Assembly: GCA_963070105.1 (NCBI GenBank)
Contig: OY718805.1
Location: 9,893,652-9,957,651 of the forward strand
DNA: 64,000 nt
Reading direction: 5' to 3'
From: Litomosoides sigmodontis
Taxonomy: Eukaryota; Nematoda; Chromadorea; Rhabditida; Onchocercidae
Below, piece by piece: positions 38,999 to 53,200 of this stretch. Below the pieces are notes generated by a model that made no database searches, had not been told where the DNA came from, and saw only the letters and a list, made by a program, of their open reading frames with translations. The position numbers and the translations under genes were made by a program. The stretch's first letter is position 1. Each line of letters starts with the position of its first letter.

Positions 38999-40977
38999 AT
39001 GGATGACGTTTCGTCATTAGGTCCCAGAATCACGGCTACATCATCAGAGGAACGATCCCTTGAGAAGGCTTTGTCGGACGTCGATTTTAAAGGTGATTCC
39101 TGCTGTGTAGAACTGAAGAGTGACGAAGACATGAATATTGTTGTTTAAAGCTGACAACAGATTATATTTTTGAAGTCCACCGTCGTAAGACAAAGACGGA
39201 ATTCCTCGCAAGAGTTCAGATTTGGAATAATTTCAGCCTATTCCTTGGGTCGGCTAACATACTTTCGAGTTGCTTTGGTTGGTGAAGCAGGCTCGGAAAA
39301 AAATAATGTTCGCAGAGCTTACGTTCAACTGATATCGAATCGTAGCAATCAATTTAAAGCCGAGAAAGTGCTGGTATACGTCTTTAGCAAGAATTATCAA
39401 ACCTTTTTCATTTTTTTTCTTTAAATTTCCGCAGTGGAAGTGGCGCCTATTTAAGAAAAAGGTAATGAAACAGTGTAAATGTGTGTGCACAGGCAATGAG
39501 TTTTTTCATTTGAAAAAATTATAAGAAAAAGCTTTAACTTAAACAGCGCATCATTATTTAATATGATTTAAAAAAAACTTTGCAAGTCTACTTTTCACAA
39601 CAATTGAAGTGTAAAATTGTAGAAGGAAAGCATTTTCGAGCACACTGACGTACTCGATTCAAATGTTGTGACTGTCCGAGGATTTCAGGTGAGTAACTGA
39701 AACAGGTAGAAGAGCACCATAATGCATGCAAAACTTGATCCACCAATAATTCTGAAATTATGTTTCATTACTGCACATCAGTTAAATTCAAAGGCACAAC
39801 AACAAATATTCTTAGAATTCACTGAACAATTTCTGCATTTCCAAGCAATGACCACTCATTTCAAGGAAATTCGTTGCATTAAATGATTTGACATCTCTAA
39901 AATTTCTCAATTTCATCTTCTCATAAATTCAACCTAAACTTCAAAACAGTGGTTAATGTAGGTAACAAAGTGATGAGCTGCTGAATGTACAGTGTAATTT
40001 CAGCTCGAATTAATGTGTGCTGAACGAATTGTTGATTTTAAACGAATACCGACGATGATTCGTTGCAGTCACCTCGATGCTATCATCATTTTCTACCACA
40101 TCAGTAGCCTACGACAGTTCGAAAGCATCCATCAGAAAGTAATGAAAAGCAAAGTGCAGTGCATGCCAAATGCACTTTGCCAACAAAATTCAAAATAATG
40201 TCATTTAAAGAATTACTCGTTCAGTGGGTTCCAATCATAAGACGTCTGTACCGCAGCACACCGTTTATTATTTGCGCAACAGGGATCGAAGCACGCCTAC
40301 CACGTGACGTTCGCCAACTGCTACTCCGAAAACAGCTTGGTGATGTTGAAGTTGGTGAGTTGTTTTCACGCTTATAAGGTTTTAAATCAAATTTGATAAG
40401 GTGAAGTTTTCACACTTCGTCCTACGTTCTGCTGTTTCTTTCAGATACAACAACAAAATTACCGTACAAACCGAGAAGTCAATTTAAAAAGTAATGTATT
40501 TTCATTTTTTTTGATGTCGAAAACGATTTCCTTATATTTAATGAATATTATGGTTTTCAGAACGGGTAACAAAGACCCACGAACGTTCCAAAGCTTAATT
40601 ACAACAGAAATTGGCCAAAGTTTGGCCACAGAATTGAAAGCCTCTTATTATTGTGAAGTTTCTACTAAAACCTACGTATGAAAATTCATGATTCCTTCTA
40701 AAACTGAGTTTTTTTTAAGATGAAAATAATTAAATTGCTTGAAATCAAAGTTTAAGTAAACAGAACACGTGAAAACAGAAGTTCATTAATTCTATGCAAG
40801 CATCAGAACTCAAATTATCGAGTTCTTAAGTTCAAATTTACATCTTTCCAGGAAGGAATTGAGGAACTATTCAACGATGTTTTAGCTGCAATTATATCGT
40901 CTCAACAATCCAAAATTTGTCTGACGCGTAATCGAGTTGGACGACCACGACCAAAGGATGCTTGCAGTATTATGTAA
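38999..40977 (+). CDS. Divergent Rho-family GTPase-like protein with CAAX box
   Basis: Exons 38999-39092, 39237-39373, 39623-39688, 40004-40138, 40225-40354, 40445-40490, 40561-40675, 40852-40977; phases all match, 282 residues. Rho-family landmarks: FRVALVGEAGSEKN (P-loop region, residues 41-54), a DAIIIFYHISSLRQFESIHQ strand-helix corresponding to the Rac DVFLICFSVVSPSSFENV segment, KWVPIIRRLYRSTPFIICA matching KWVPEIRHHCPKTPFLLVG, and a C-terminal helix EGIEELFNDVLAAIISS. It ends in a basic stretch and CSIM, a CAAX box. The nucleotide-binding motifs are degenerate: GDGAVGKT becomes GEAGSEKN, the switch I Thr is Asp, DTAGQ is absent, TQID becomes TGIE, and CSA becomes VST. GTP binding is therefore doubtful. 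Methionine in the last position favours farnesylation. The first exon (N-terminal acidic/Ser-rich extension) is the least certain. An AATAAA at 41021-41026 follows the stop. Confidence 0.75.
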
Positions 40978-41382
40978 TCGGCAAAAGAGAAATACTTAAG
41001 GTCAGGAATTCATCAATTCAAATAAATAGCAAGAACAATAAAAACTACATGTTATTAAAACATGTTGATATCGCATGACTGAGCAACACATATAACGTGC
41101 AAAATCACGAATTCAATTATTCTAAGTAATAACAGCTGGAGGATCATATGCCACTGAGTAATCAAATGGGGAAGGCTTTAATGACCAATAAAGCTTTTTG
41201 TAAAAAAGTCTGTCAATAGTCTTTTTAGCCTGCAAACCCTAAAACTTTGATAAACTCTATCTCCTTTTCTACTCCTTCACATCGACTACATTTAACAAAA
41301 TTTTTTTTGATCTTCATTTGAATCTCATTCACTCAATTTACAATTCCACGATTTCGTTGTCAGTTTCCCACTCCAATAGCGT
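40978..41382. other. Convergent 3' spacer
   Basis: About 400 bp between the stop codons of two convergent genes. It contains the AATAAA for the plus-strand gene at 41021. I see no other feature. Confidence 0.6.
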
Positions 41383-42521
41383 TCACTTTAGAATCACCGA
41401 ACCGAGAGATGGTTCCAATAAATTTGTTCGAATTATCTAAAAAATATTCTGCATTATGGGTACTGATTATTCATTAAATTAGAAGCACAAATATGATACT
41501 TACACCGAGTAAAGATTCAACTTGTTCCTCATCCAATCGTTCTTCACATTCCTCCACTATTAGTTGGATCTAAAGTAATAACTGCCATAATCAAATTAAT
41601 ATCGGAAAAATAAAAAGGAAGGAAAAATAAAAATCATAGCCAATTTTTCTCAGTGGTTTTTCTGAGTGGTAATTCAATTATTTGAAAAAGCTTATTACAA
41701 AAGGTTTAATTTAAATTAAATGCTGAGGAATCACCTCAACAGCAGTTGCGGGTCGCAGATTTATGAGCTGTAAGAGTTCCACCGCCGTTAACTGCAAATA
41801 AATTGCAGTTTTTCAAAGCAAAATATTCAACATCCAGTAAGTGTAAAGATACACTTATAGATTTTAGCAGCATGATATTAGTGGGACCAGAACATCTGTC
41901 CAAAACTTGTACAATATTTGCAAATTTTAACAACCTACTGCTCGTTTTCATATAAGAAATAGAGTAAACTTTAACGCTATGTTGCAAAGAATCACTTTGA
42001 ATGGCGCTGCTGCTCGAACGAATTTTTCAATGTTTTCGTTTTTCTCCGTGGCAGCTGGCGTTTCTTGCAAATATTTACTTGTCTGCAATGATATATTTAA
42101 TATTTACAATTAATCTACTCAAATACTTATAAATTAATTGATAGGAATCAATGTAATTTTGTAACCCAGCAGTACTTCAAGACAGCAATTAATCTTCCGC
42201 CTAGAAACAATTTTTGTTTTAATTGTAATTTATGAACGGCAATCTTGGTGCTGCGTAAAACTGTTTACCATTTCAGTAATCCTCCCAATTCAAACAGATT
42301 CACTGATGAAATGTCAGTGAAGTAGAACTCATTCGATTTCACTATGTGAAATAAGTAACGGTTTGGGTGTGCAAAGGGAAACATACCTCATATATAACAG
42401 TTCCAAGAATCTTCGATCGTTGCTCTCTTGGAAGTTCATTTTGCTGCTTGCGCCTACTCTGCAGTAGTTGCAACAGTTCAGAATTTGTGATTACTGTGTG
42501 TCGTGGATCTAGAACTTCCAT
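41383..42521 (-). CDS. CRCP: RNA polymerase III subunit RPC9 (CRCP)
   Basis: Small subunit of RNA polymerase III that pairs with RPC8 in the stalk, equivalent to RPB4. Five exons: 42521-42387, 42082-41996, 41791-41735, 41569-41504, 41436-41383, all in phase, 132 residues (human 148). Landmarks: the start MEVLDPRHTVITNSELLQLL (human MEVKDANSALLSNYEVFQLL), YLQETPAA (human YISKTPCR), ELLQLINLRPATAVEIQLIV (human KLQLLNHRPVTAVEIQLMV), and CEERLDEEQVESLL (human SEERLTEEQIEALL). The ATG at 42521 is chosen because it aligns with the family start. The acidic human C-terminal tail is missing. It is convergent with the Rho-like gene. Confidence 0.93.
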
Positions 42522-43857
42522 ATTACGGACGAGAGATGCACATTGCACTTAAGCGATACCGAATTTACGATGCACTGCAAATGACATGCTTAGGAAGAAA
42601 AAGTAAATCTGATTGTGAATTATAACGATCACTTTATATGCAATATGTGGTCAGTCAAGGGCGAAAAATATTTCAAAATGGCATACATCCTTGTTGATGC
42701 TAATAACATTCTGATCATTTATAATTTTATGCTTAACGTAAATAATTACAATAGAGGCTAAACGGCCATTACGGTAAACAAAACATCACATATGACACTT
42801 GGAATTTCAACAGGCATTACTTCAATACACGAAGAAATTTATTGAGAAAATTTCCATGACTATAAAAAATTTAGAGAGAGCAACTATCATTGATCCCACG
42901 CCAATACGGATTTCAAAAATGAACTGTAGAATCAGTATCAACTTGAAGCACGAATTATGCTCTTCGATTTTACTTCTTTAACGCTGTCTCATATATCAAT
43001 TATTTCGGTAATTAACAGTAGTATATGATAGACTAATAGACGATTTTACTACACTAACGGAAGAAAATGACGATAAGCACTGACTGACAAATCAGACTTA
43101 TGTATAATCAGACTTACAATAAAATAAAGGAGAATGAATTAAAAACAGTTATTGGAGATTCAAATATTGAAAAACATAAAGCAACAACGATTCTATGTTT
43201 CTCTAAAATCTCTTATCACTAAATAAATTTCAACTTTTAACTGGTCATTAATATCGCAGCATGTCAGGCAAAAATGAAAATGGAGAATTCACAGGATAGT
43301 AAATTAATTCAATGGAACCGATCGAAGTAAGGAAACTTCATAAAAATCTTTTAAACAGTGTGTCACGAATTGAGCACAAAGTTTTAGCGTAAGCTTAGCT
43401 TGTGCAATTTTAGACAGATATTCATTTTACTCTATCGCGATTCTCTTTAGTTCAGCAGCTTGACGCAACGACAATGCTTAATTACCACGGAAACATAAGT
43501 ACAAACATATAAATAAAATTACAGCCAACATAAATCCTTTTGGACATACTTTGAAAATTAAATAGGTAAATGCATAAAGATCAAGAAATGTCTTAAAATG
43601 TCTTACAATAAATCTTAAAACCCAAGCAACCAGCTTAATTATAGTACAGATATCATTGAGTTACTTTACAGAAACAATAACAACGGTGTTTGTACCAAAT
43701 AACTTCATAATACTTGAGGTTATGCAAACTAACTTGATACCATTAGTGGAGAATGAATACAGACGGAAAGTAAATGACTAACATAACAGAAAAAAATATA
43801 ATGCAAGACAACACAAGTATTATGAAGTATTATGAAGTTCCCAAATGTTGTGTACAG
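42522..43857. other. Intergenic, no gene seen
   Basis: About 1.3 kb of AT-rich sequence between RPC9 and the 3' end of the reductase gene, both on minus. I see no supported frame or repeat. Confidence 0.55.
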
Positions 43858-46800
43858 TTATGAATCGTCCACTTTGACAATCATTTTGCCAATGTTGCAA
43901 CCATTCAAAAGGTCTATAACTGCTTCTGGTGCTCGTTCCAAACCTTCATATATCGTTTCTCTACTCTGCAACCAATTCAGCCTTATGGAAACAATAATAG
44001 CTATAATGACCCGACTCGGAGTACATATACTAGTAAACAACAACAGTACTTCGGATATTGTAAAAAAATGAAAATCAATTTGGCAGCAACAACTACGCCA
44101 CGAAAAGATACTTAGCAGAAGCAGAAAATTAAAAAGATAAAAGCATGCGCTACACACCAGTAAATAATTGCTACACCGGATGAAAAAATTTCTTGCTTAT
44201 CAAAAATTATAAGCTTGTAAGATATTTCTATTTTCCTTTTTTATTGTACGATGAAAAAATCACAACAAATCATACACCTTTAACTTTTTCTCCTGTAACC
44301 AGGTTGAAAGCTGTGCCACAGATGTGTCGATATCATCTTTATATTGCAACACGATGAACTTCTCTCTGCAAAAATCCGAATTCTAGTCGACAAAAATAAC
44401 ATCTCTTTCAAATTTCTGAAATCCTCCACAATAACTTTAATACCTTTTAATCTTTCTTTCCAAAATAATTTGAGCAGTTTTCTCGGGAAGAGGTGGTGGA
44501 TTCGGCAAGTCCGTATTATACACAGCTATTTGTCCACATAGAACAATACGACCGCCTTCATTCATCTTCAAAAAACTAGGTTAATTGATGATAAATATAA
44601 TTATTTCTTAACCTAAGGAATATAAGTAGCGATTTCTTCGACACTCAGTAGTTCACAGAATACTGTAAATGCGGCAAAACAGTTGGAAAATGAACATGCC
44701 AACATGTTCAAATATAAAACAGGGTGCGATACTTTTAATCAGAGGAAAACTCAAAAAAAGAACTACGTATCATATATTCTAGAAAGCGAAATATGTAGAT
44801 CAGAATATATAGATGAGACACTACTATGTTATTTTGCTGAAGATATTGTAAATAAGTTTGCTACAAAAACAGCTGAAAATGACGAGAGAAAAATTATAGA
44901 CAATACACTCAGCACAGAAAGCATTAGCTTAATATCCTAGTTAAAATTAATGATTTTCTTCTCAATAAACATTTATTCTCATAATGCCAACCAACAGTAA
45001 AACGATATAATTAGTGGATATTTTCCACTTCGTACGTTTTTAATAGCCAATGTACACATGACGATGGCTGGTATCTTAAATATCTCCAAATATACAAAAT
45101 AGCAAAATTATTTTTCAAATTGCAATATCACTGCCACTATCCACTATCCCACATGAAAAGTATAATGCAATCACTAAGGTGAAAATAAGTAACATTGTAA
45201 TTAAAGATCTATATATATATATATATATATATATATTGTATATTAAATATCCAAAGGAAAAGCAAATCACTCTTTCAAGCCCATAAGTAATCTTTAGGGC
45301 TGTCAAGTAGAGCTTTATCAAGTAAAAAGGTTTGGTGCCAAGGAAAGAATTTAAAAGAGCAAGAAATAGTATCCATTTCTTTTAACTTACCAGTGATATC
45401 ACAGCGTCACTCACGAAACCTCCAACATTATCAAAATAAATATCAACGCCTTCCGGGGCAAGCTTACGTAGACGATCGGCAACAGATTCCTTCTTATAAT
45501 TTATCGCCCCATTGAAATCCCATTCATTCAATAAAACAGTACATTTCTGATCAGAACCGCAAATGCCAATAACTTTTGCACAACCGTACAAACGTGCAAT
45601 CTGTAAGAGAACTTTATTCAATGTAAAAGTTTTGTCACTAAAAAGGAAAAAAATTGATAGATTAGGTTGTACATAAGTATACTAAAATCTCAATAAAACG
45701 GTTTAATTAATAAATCAAAACAATGTTAAATTAATAGATAGTTTAAAATTTATTGCAAAGCACCGTGTAAGAAAAAAAGCTAAATAAAAAGCTTGGTTAA
45801 ACCTGCCCAGCTAATGAACCACAAGAGCCGGCTGCTCCAGAAACGACAAACGTTTGCGATCGTGTCGGATCAATTTCAGCTTTTTTTTTAATACCAAGAA
45901 GAGCTGTTAGACCAGACAAGCCCACGCAGCTCAATATGACTGAAGGAGAAAATCCAGGCGGTAAAGTGACCTGGAAACTTCCTAACCATGGCCATTTATA
46001 GCAAATTTAGCATAGTACGAAGAGAATTCAGAGTAGCGTTCTCCTCTTCTCTACTTCGACCTCTAACGGTAGCTGCTTAAACATACAGTATAACATTTTA
46101 TCTTATTTTATCTTATCATATTTTACAAAATTTGCTGAATACTTTCAACGGAGAATATATTGCGTTACAACAAAACAAGCACAGCGCACTTGAGTGTGAA
46201 TAATCCTATCTTTTATACTTTTTCAGGTACTAGGAAAATGTCTGCACAATAGAGTTAAATATACTTCAATAGTTTGATGTAAAAGTGATAAAGTGTATTT
46301 AAAAAAACACATGAACAAAAAAGAGTGGAAAGCAAAAATTTTCCAATTCAAGATTTTTACACCAATTCTAAAATTTTGATGTTTTAATCACCTACCCTTA
46401 CGAGGTCAACTTGATCAGCAACAAATAGCCTACTCCATGGCCACAACTGCCCAATACTTGTTACCAAGTCTCCGACTTTGAAAGCGCCTCTAAAATTATC
46501 ATAATCAAGAAAAATTATGGATAAATGTCCTACCAAACATTGTGGCGTCCTTAACGTAATCCTATCCCACATTAGAACATTAGAACAATTTTTTATGGTT
46601 CAGTATGGAATTTGCATATTATGTTTATTTCCAACTATATAAGACTTTCCAAACTGTTCCACAAGTACAGCTTACAATATGCATCGCTGATCAAAGAGAG
46701 CAAAAAGCTTCATCTAGAAAAACGGTACTTACTTTGGCGATACCATTTCGATAACTCCAATTCCTTCCATGCCGTCAACTAATTCGCCTATTTCATATGG

Positions 46801-47204
46801 TGATAAGTAATCAACGCCTGTTGATTTGTTCATTCTGCATCGCTAAAGTTAAGCATACATGAAAACAGTCAGGGACAATCCTCGAAATTGGGGCAAATTA
46901 TTCGAAATGTGTATCATCATAACACCTTTACATCAGATAGTAAAATCCAGGTTTACGTATCAGTTATTATAAGTACAAGAGACCCTTACTTTAGGATTTG
47001 CAAACTACGCTTACCTTATTTTTAACTTGAATATGGTGTCATATCCGATATTAATAATTACACTAGAAAATTAATAAACCTGTGCTGGATCCACTGACAA
47101 ATACAATGTTCGTACAATACACTGCCCATTTCTGACATCTAATCGATTTGGGGCGAGACAATCTTCGCATCGAAAGCAATCCGCAGAGGGGAAATTATTT
47201 GCTC
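43858..47204 (-). CDS. PTGR2: Prostaglandin reductase 2-like NADPH oxidoreductase
   Basis: Zinc-independent medium-chain dehydrogenase/reductase, expected to reduce the 13,14 double bond of 15-keto-prostaglandins or related enones with NADPH in the cytosol. Exons: 47204-47080, 46842-46733, 46489 to 46396 (or 46402), 45970-45803, 45600-45391, 44565-44444, 44365-44278, 43965-43858, all in phase, about 341 residues visible (human PTGR2 351). Landmarks: [20 protein letters not shown] (human [20 protein letters not shown]), the nucleotide-binding VVSGAAGSCGSLAGQ, KVIGICGSDQKC, INYKKESVADRLR, GVDIYFDNVGG, VLCGQIAVYN, and GCNIGKMIVKV near the C terminus. The first exon, about ten residues, is not found; it should lie upstream of 47204 and end in phase 1. 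PTGR1-type enzymes are close relatives, but the motifs match PTGR2 best. Confidence 0.9.
45210..45236. repeat. (TA)n microsatellite in a reductase intron
   Basis: About 26 bp of alternating T and A within the intron between the exons at 45391 and 44565. Confidence 0.9.
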
Positions 47205-50200
47205 CTAAAACAAAACAAATAAATAGAAAGTTCTCCTGAGACGGTTTATAAAAAAACAGCATTTCAATGATTTTACTGGCGCTTAAATTGCTGTCACTTA
47301 ATATTACCCCACACATCCTGTTCCTGTTTTGATCAACGACTACTAAAGGGTGCGGTATTTTAATAGTTGTTATTGGAAAAATCACCTGGACGTCGTACAA
47401 AAACAATTCGTTTGTTGTATGACAAACAATCGTTAATTCGGGAATACGAGCAACATTGTCTTTGATTTTCATCCGTGAATCCCATTCTCTCATTAACATA
47501 CCAAATCAACCAAAGCAAAACAAAACGTCACTTCATTTTTAGGATCTCTGAAATTATGTTCTAAGCAAAACAGCAAATCGCGAAATTCACGAGCAAAAAC
47601 AAGGACAATTAATGATCTTGAGCAAAACCACCATACACTAGACCTAATCATCTGAATGATTCAGATATGGCGGAGTAATATGAATTGTATCGTTGCACAT
47701 TACTTGGATTGTTTTGGTAAAATCATAGTACCATTTCTAAAATTTCACGCTCTTCTTTCTATTTACGGCATCAGTGAATAAATCATACCACCATTTTTTC
47801 ATTTCAATTTGAATGGAATGGGCATACATTTAGAAAAATACGAATTCAAACTGGAATCTCAGTAACAGCGAGTATATAAATAATTCCGCTTTAACAACGT
47901 ATGATTTACATGTAAATAAATTGCGTGCTCCGATACTTTTATATCATTCATTTCTTCCGTTATTGTTTGTCTTAACTTCATTATTTTTAATTTTATTCAT
48001 GCTTTCTGAGGATTTTATCTTTGGCAAAAATAGAATGAAGAAGGAAAACGATTAAAATGTGCCAAATACCGATTTTCACAACTTTTCTAAACAAAATTAA
48101 AATAGAATAGGAAGAAGATAAAAGGAGAAAAGAAACAGCATAAGAAATGAGAAAAGAAATAGAACGATAGACGGCAAATCTAGGTAGTGCATGGGCCGAA
48201 AAACGCTAGGTGCTTGAAAAAATCGAAAGGATACAGCATGTATGGAATATATGTTAGCTGAGTAACAATTACTAAGAACGAAGAAAGAAGTATCATAAAT
48301 CAAGAGTTAGCAAAGATAATACCAAGTACATGTGCAAGGCAAACGACAACAAGTGTAAACAGTGTAAGAAATAAACTGAATAAAGTGAAGAAAGTTTTTG
48401 TTTTAGTATTATAATGATTTATGGCAAAGAGGTGGTAGTTACATTTAAAAAAAAAAGCATCAAACGAGTCTACATTCATTTAGTTATATCACAGATCTTT
48501 ATAATACTACTGTAGTTCCGTATGTTATTCTAAAACGTTTCGAATATTGAATGGTTTAGCACTACGTATATAAGTCAAAGTTCGATAATCAATCAATGTG
48601 TGAACGTGCAACATATATATCACCGTACACGTATAATGTAGAGTACAACAATATAAAAAAAAAACTGACAATCGTAAAGTAGCTAAAGTAGAAACATTGC
48701 CATTTGAATGTGACGGAAGGTTAACATTTTCATAAATTTAAGATTTAAAATATCACATTATATTTGAAAATGATAGATCAGGCATAATGAACATATCATC
48801 ACGTAAGCTTAGCGCATTAACTTGCACATAACTTTGAAAACACTTCTATCACGCAACGAAAACAACATCGAATGAAAATCAGCCATGAGAAATCCTCCAG
48901 CTGCAGTTGAATGTGATGCATCATTTCAGTCCATAAAGGCTAAAACGAATGCAAAGTCATACAGCGAAATCATTAACTTTTTTGCAACAATGCTTTCCCA
49001 TGTGTGTTGCGAGGTGTTTGGTTTCTTTTCGTACAAATTGCGTTTGCTTATATAGCAACGACGTCATTTTATGAAATTAATCACAATTTGTCGGTGTAGA
49101 TTGGTTTATGTTCCAGAAATTTTTAAATAAAAAAATTCTTTTAGAAGAAATTGAATTCTGTTGTGGAGTAGTTGGAAGAATAGAAACGAAAAATTGATCG
49201 ATTAAAATCTTCTAAAATATGAATCATGGAAAACTTTTATTAGTTTCAAGACACTGACTGTTTCTTGCACTGCAATCTAATGCTTTGATAGCATAGGTTT
49301 TTCTTACCTATACTATCAAAATACCGATTAATCGCTTCAAATAAAGCAGTAAAAATTTTCGGATCGAATACATTCAAGATAAGATTTTTAAATTTCGCAA
49401 AAATTCAGGTGTAAATAGAAAAAATTCAGGTGTAAATAAGATAAGATTTTTAAATTTCGCAAAAATTCAGGTGTAAATAGCGTCATTTAGATGCTGAAAC
49501 ACATAATTGTACTTTTTGAAATTTGACGAAATTCAAAAAAAATTATAGATTGAACTCTTTAGTTATTGAACATCATTGCACAAAAAAAGGCTTAAAAAAT
49601 GATTTAGGAAAAAAACTTTTTTGAAGTTATCTTTTCATACAGCATCAAGCATTCAAAAAGAAATTTCAAATATGTGATTGAAATCAAATTGTACGAGTGG
49701 GGTTTCGAAATATTCAAGAAGGTAAAGTACAAGTGATGTTTGAAAATTAATGAAGTGCAAGTGATGATGTTTCGAAATATTTTAAGCGATGTACCAGCTG
49801 ACTGAAAGTTTTTTCTTTTCTTTCTAACCGCTAAATGTTGAAGTGTGCCATTGAAATTGGAATTTCTACGAAATCATTTTGTTGTCACAGAAAGAAAAAA
49901 GAATGGAGAAAAGTATGAAGGATGGAAATTTTCAGTTTGCCTTTCCATTCCTTTTGTGTGTTTAATTTATTCCTCAACGGAACTGCTAGTTTTATGGATA
50001 CGATGAATCAAAGACATGTCATTCTTAGCTTCATCTTTTCTAAGCTATTTCATCTCGTATGGCCATTAGATGGATGAAGACCCATACGTGGAACTTTTTT
50101 CATTTCACTTCAGAAATAATAATTGAAATTGGTAAGTGAGGGATGCATGTGATACGTAGCATTCTCGTTATTTGCTAATAGGTTTTCTATCCTATAATTT

Positions 50201-53200
50201 TCCGTTTCCGATTAATAACAGAAAAAATTCACTGAATGAAATATGAATTGCGATGTCACTTGCATCGTTACTATTCCACTTTAATTTAGCAGAATAATTT
50301 ATCGAAATGAGCATATTAATGCGGAAGGAAGTAAAGATTAATTAATATTTCTTCACGTTTTTTCCTCATTAACTTTAAAGTATTCCTTCAAAACTGAAAC
50401 TGTCTACTTGGATTGATCATCATGATTTATGATATGTAAATATGCTACTTTGGGCTTAATTTGTGTTTTAACCAAAAAATGGTTAAATTCAATAGTTTCC
50501 TGCATTTCTAAAAATTATTCTTTCATACAGATTTGAAGGGAGGGGGGGGGGAAATCTTCTTTAATGCTAAATGTGTAATATTACATTTGGTAGCAAAAAA
50601 TCAATTTTCCTATAAATCTAAAATAAAATTTGATCTGATGGAAGAAATCAGTTTTGTAGCTCTGAATTTTTCCTCGTTAACTTAAAATTAATTAAAATTT
50701 TGATTGCACTCATTATGAAGTAACTAATTTTGCTAAAATATATTCAATTTTAGTAGTGCATTTAAAGCAATGCATTAACCATCACTCCTCTATTTATGAA
50801 GAAATGGCACGTTAAATGAAATCCTTCATCAAAGTTTTCCATTTCATTAAATTTACAACGAAATTGATGGGGACAAGAGAGCATCGACGATTCCTAACCG
50901 TCATTTCTGTTTCAGTCAAATTTCCCAATAATTGATTGGAAGTAACTGCTGCAAAGATATTAAAGTTAAATGTGAATGAGAAGTGCAAAAGCAAAAAAGA
51001 AAGTGTTCCATTTAGAAGAAATGTAGAAGAAAGAGAGGGGAAGAGAAATGAGAGAAAGGATAATCATTATCAGTAGTGCAAAATTTTTCTAATTTTAGCA
51101 ATAAAAGATCGAATAATTGCTCATCTTTTAACAGCTTAATTATTCGCTCAATTAACAACCCAGTTCGCATTTTGAACTTTCCATGACGCAAAGTAAATTT
51201 GTTGTTGCTTGCGGATTATTCGTCTCGTATAAAAATGCTGTAAGAAATGATTAACGACAGTATCAGGCGCTTTTCTAAATTTAATTGAAATAAATGATTG
51301 AGTGATGTCAACTGCAAAATAGATGATTATATTATTATAATTCAGTTTGTTTGTGGAATTGTTATGAGTAATATCAAACTTTCAGACATTGCCGAAGCTT
51401 TTTCAGCTAGCAAAATGTTGATTGTACTAAAATTTAGGCATTTGATTTGCTTAAATGTCCCCTCAAAATTAACGAGAGATGCAAATTATAAAAGGAACTG
51501 ACCATTTCAGTTAAAAATGACTAGTGGCAGTAGGAAAATAATTGAAATTTAAATATTTTTCCTTCCCACATCTGATTAAAGTTAAACAATCAATGTTTTT
51601 TTAACAATGCCGAAAATCCAAAAGTTGTTCACATAGTATTTAATTCATTTTTGCAACTCCTAGCCAAAAATTTCAACATTTTTATAATTCGGAAAGTCTA
51701 GGAGGAAAAACGAATTTCATAAATTTTAATCATTAATTGAATAGTTATATAAATTTCGAAAAATTAGTCCGTTTTGAAAATATTGGTAATTCAGGTTTTG
51801 CAAAAATTGATTCTTTCCAGCTGGCAGTTTTGCATTTCCAATTTTCATTTAAAATTGTCCATTTAAAGCGTTTTTACCTAATTCGAACTAATAACTTTAA
51901 CAAATGACTATTGGAATAAAAAGATTTATGACAAATGATAATTGTTAATTGTGCAAAAATTTAGATATAATTTGATATGGCAAACATCATCGATTCACCA
52001 TAAATGAATTAATTTTCAACTGAAAGAATTGCATAAAATATATTCTAGTACTTCTATTCCAGTGCTTTCAGTCCATTAATAAGCATCTCATAGACACTTT
52101 ATAATTTTTTTGAAGTACTTATAATGTATTTGGTTAAAAATTTCCAGTCAATAATCTTTTTTTGTTAATTGAATTAGCTTCGCATACTTCATGCTCGAAA
52201 ATACAAAATAAAAATTAGCACAATTTCGAGCAAATAATGCAAAAGTAAGAGGAGAGATTGATTTCAGCAACAAAACTAATTAGATTCTAAAAATTGTTTT
52301 TGGTAAAGTTAAAACTAGCAACTACTGAAAATTGAAAATTTTAAACTGTTGAAAAGACAACGTGAAATTTCACATTAAATCTAATACATCATCGTAAATA
52401 ATTTAATTTTATAACTCTCCGTAGTGAAAAAATGTACTGTAATACGAGTACAAGTAGGAATAGAAATTTTAGTACTTATTCCTTAACATTTATTGTACTC
52501 TATAGAGATGTAACGAAACAACAATTGAGAAGTAAAGCAGTAAAGTTGCTAATAATCATCAACCATTCACAGATGCGTCTTTATTGCTACAAATAGTATT
52601 TAAGTTATCTTATCAAGCCATTTCACATTTAAATTATTAAGTTTTAATTTCATTTCCTTTTTTTCTGACATTAATTCGCCTTCAGCTTAGTTCCTCTTTA
52701 AAAATTCTCTCAGCTTCACTTCTCTATTGTTTTGCTTTAACAAGTAACTTTCAACCTCTGATTGATCTCAGGTCATCGAATGAACAACTATAACCCAAAT
52801 TCTCTCGATAATATATAAACGTAGCAGCAGAGGATAGGTAGTGGTGCACCTCCGAACTGGTGATTTCATGCGTCGTCGCTGTAATAAATTTCCCGTCCAC
52901 TCCGACTATTTAATTCATTCAGACGGCAATTTCAAAAATCACTTCAACCAATTTTCGACCCAGTACAACATTTGCATTACAAAGTATGCTTGTCACTTTT
53001 TAAAATCTAACAAAGTATTTGACAGCTTTTGATGAAAGTAGCAAGAAGAGGTGATAAATGAGTGATAGAATAACAGGTGAGATGTTGGTACATTTGATGG
53101 AAATTGCGAACAAATTTTAATAGTATCATTTTGCAATTGCTGCAAAATTTCCATATATTCCTTTAATTACGCTTTATTAAACGGCTAATTAAAGACTCGG

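Noticed and set aside
38932..39132. Minus-strand Ser/Thr-rich ORF of 66 codons with its own ATG
   Set aside because: It is antisense to the first exon of the Rho-like gene, which joins in phase to a conserved domain; the poly-Thr run is the complement of a GTG repeat.
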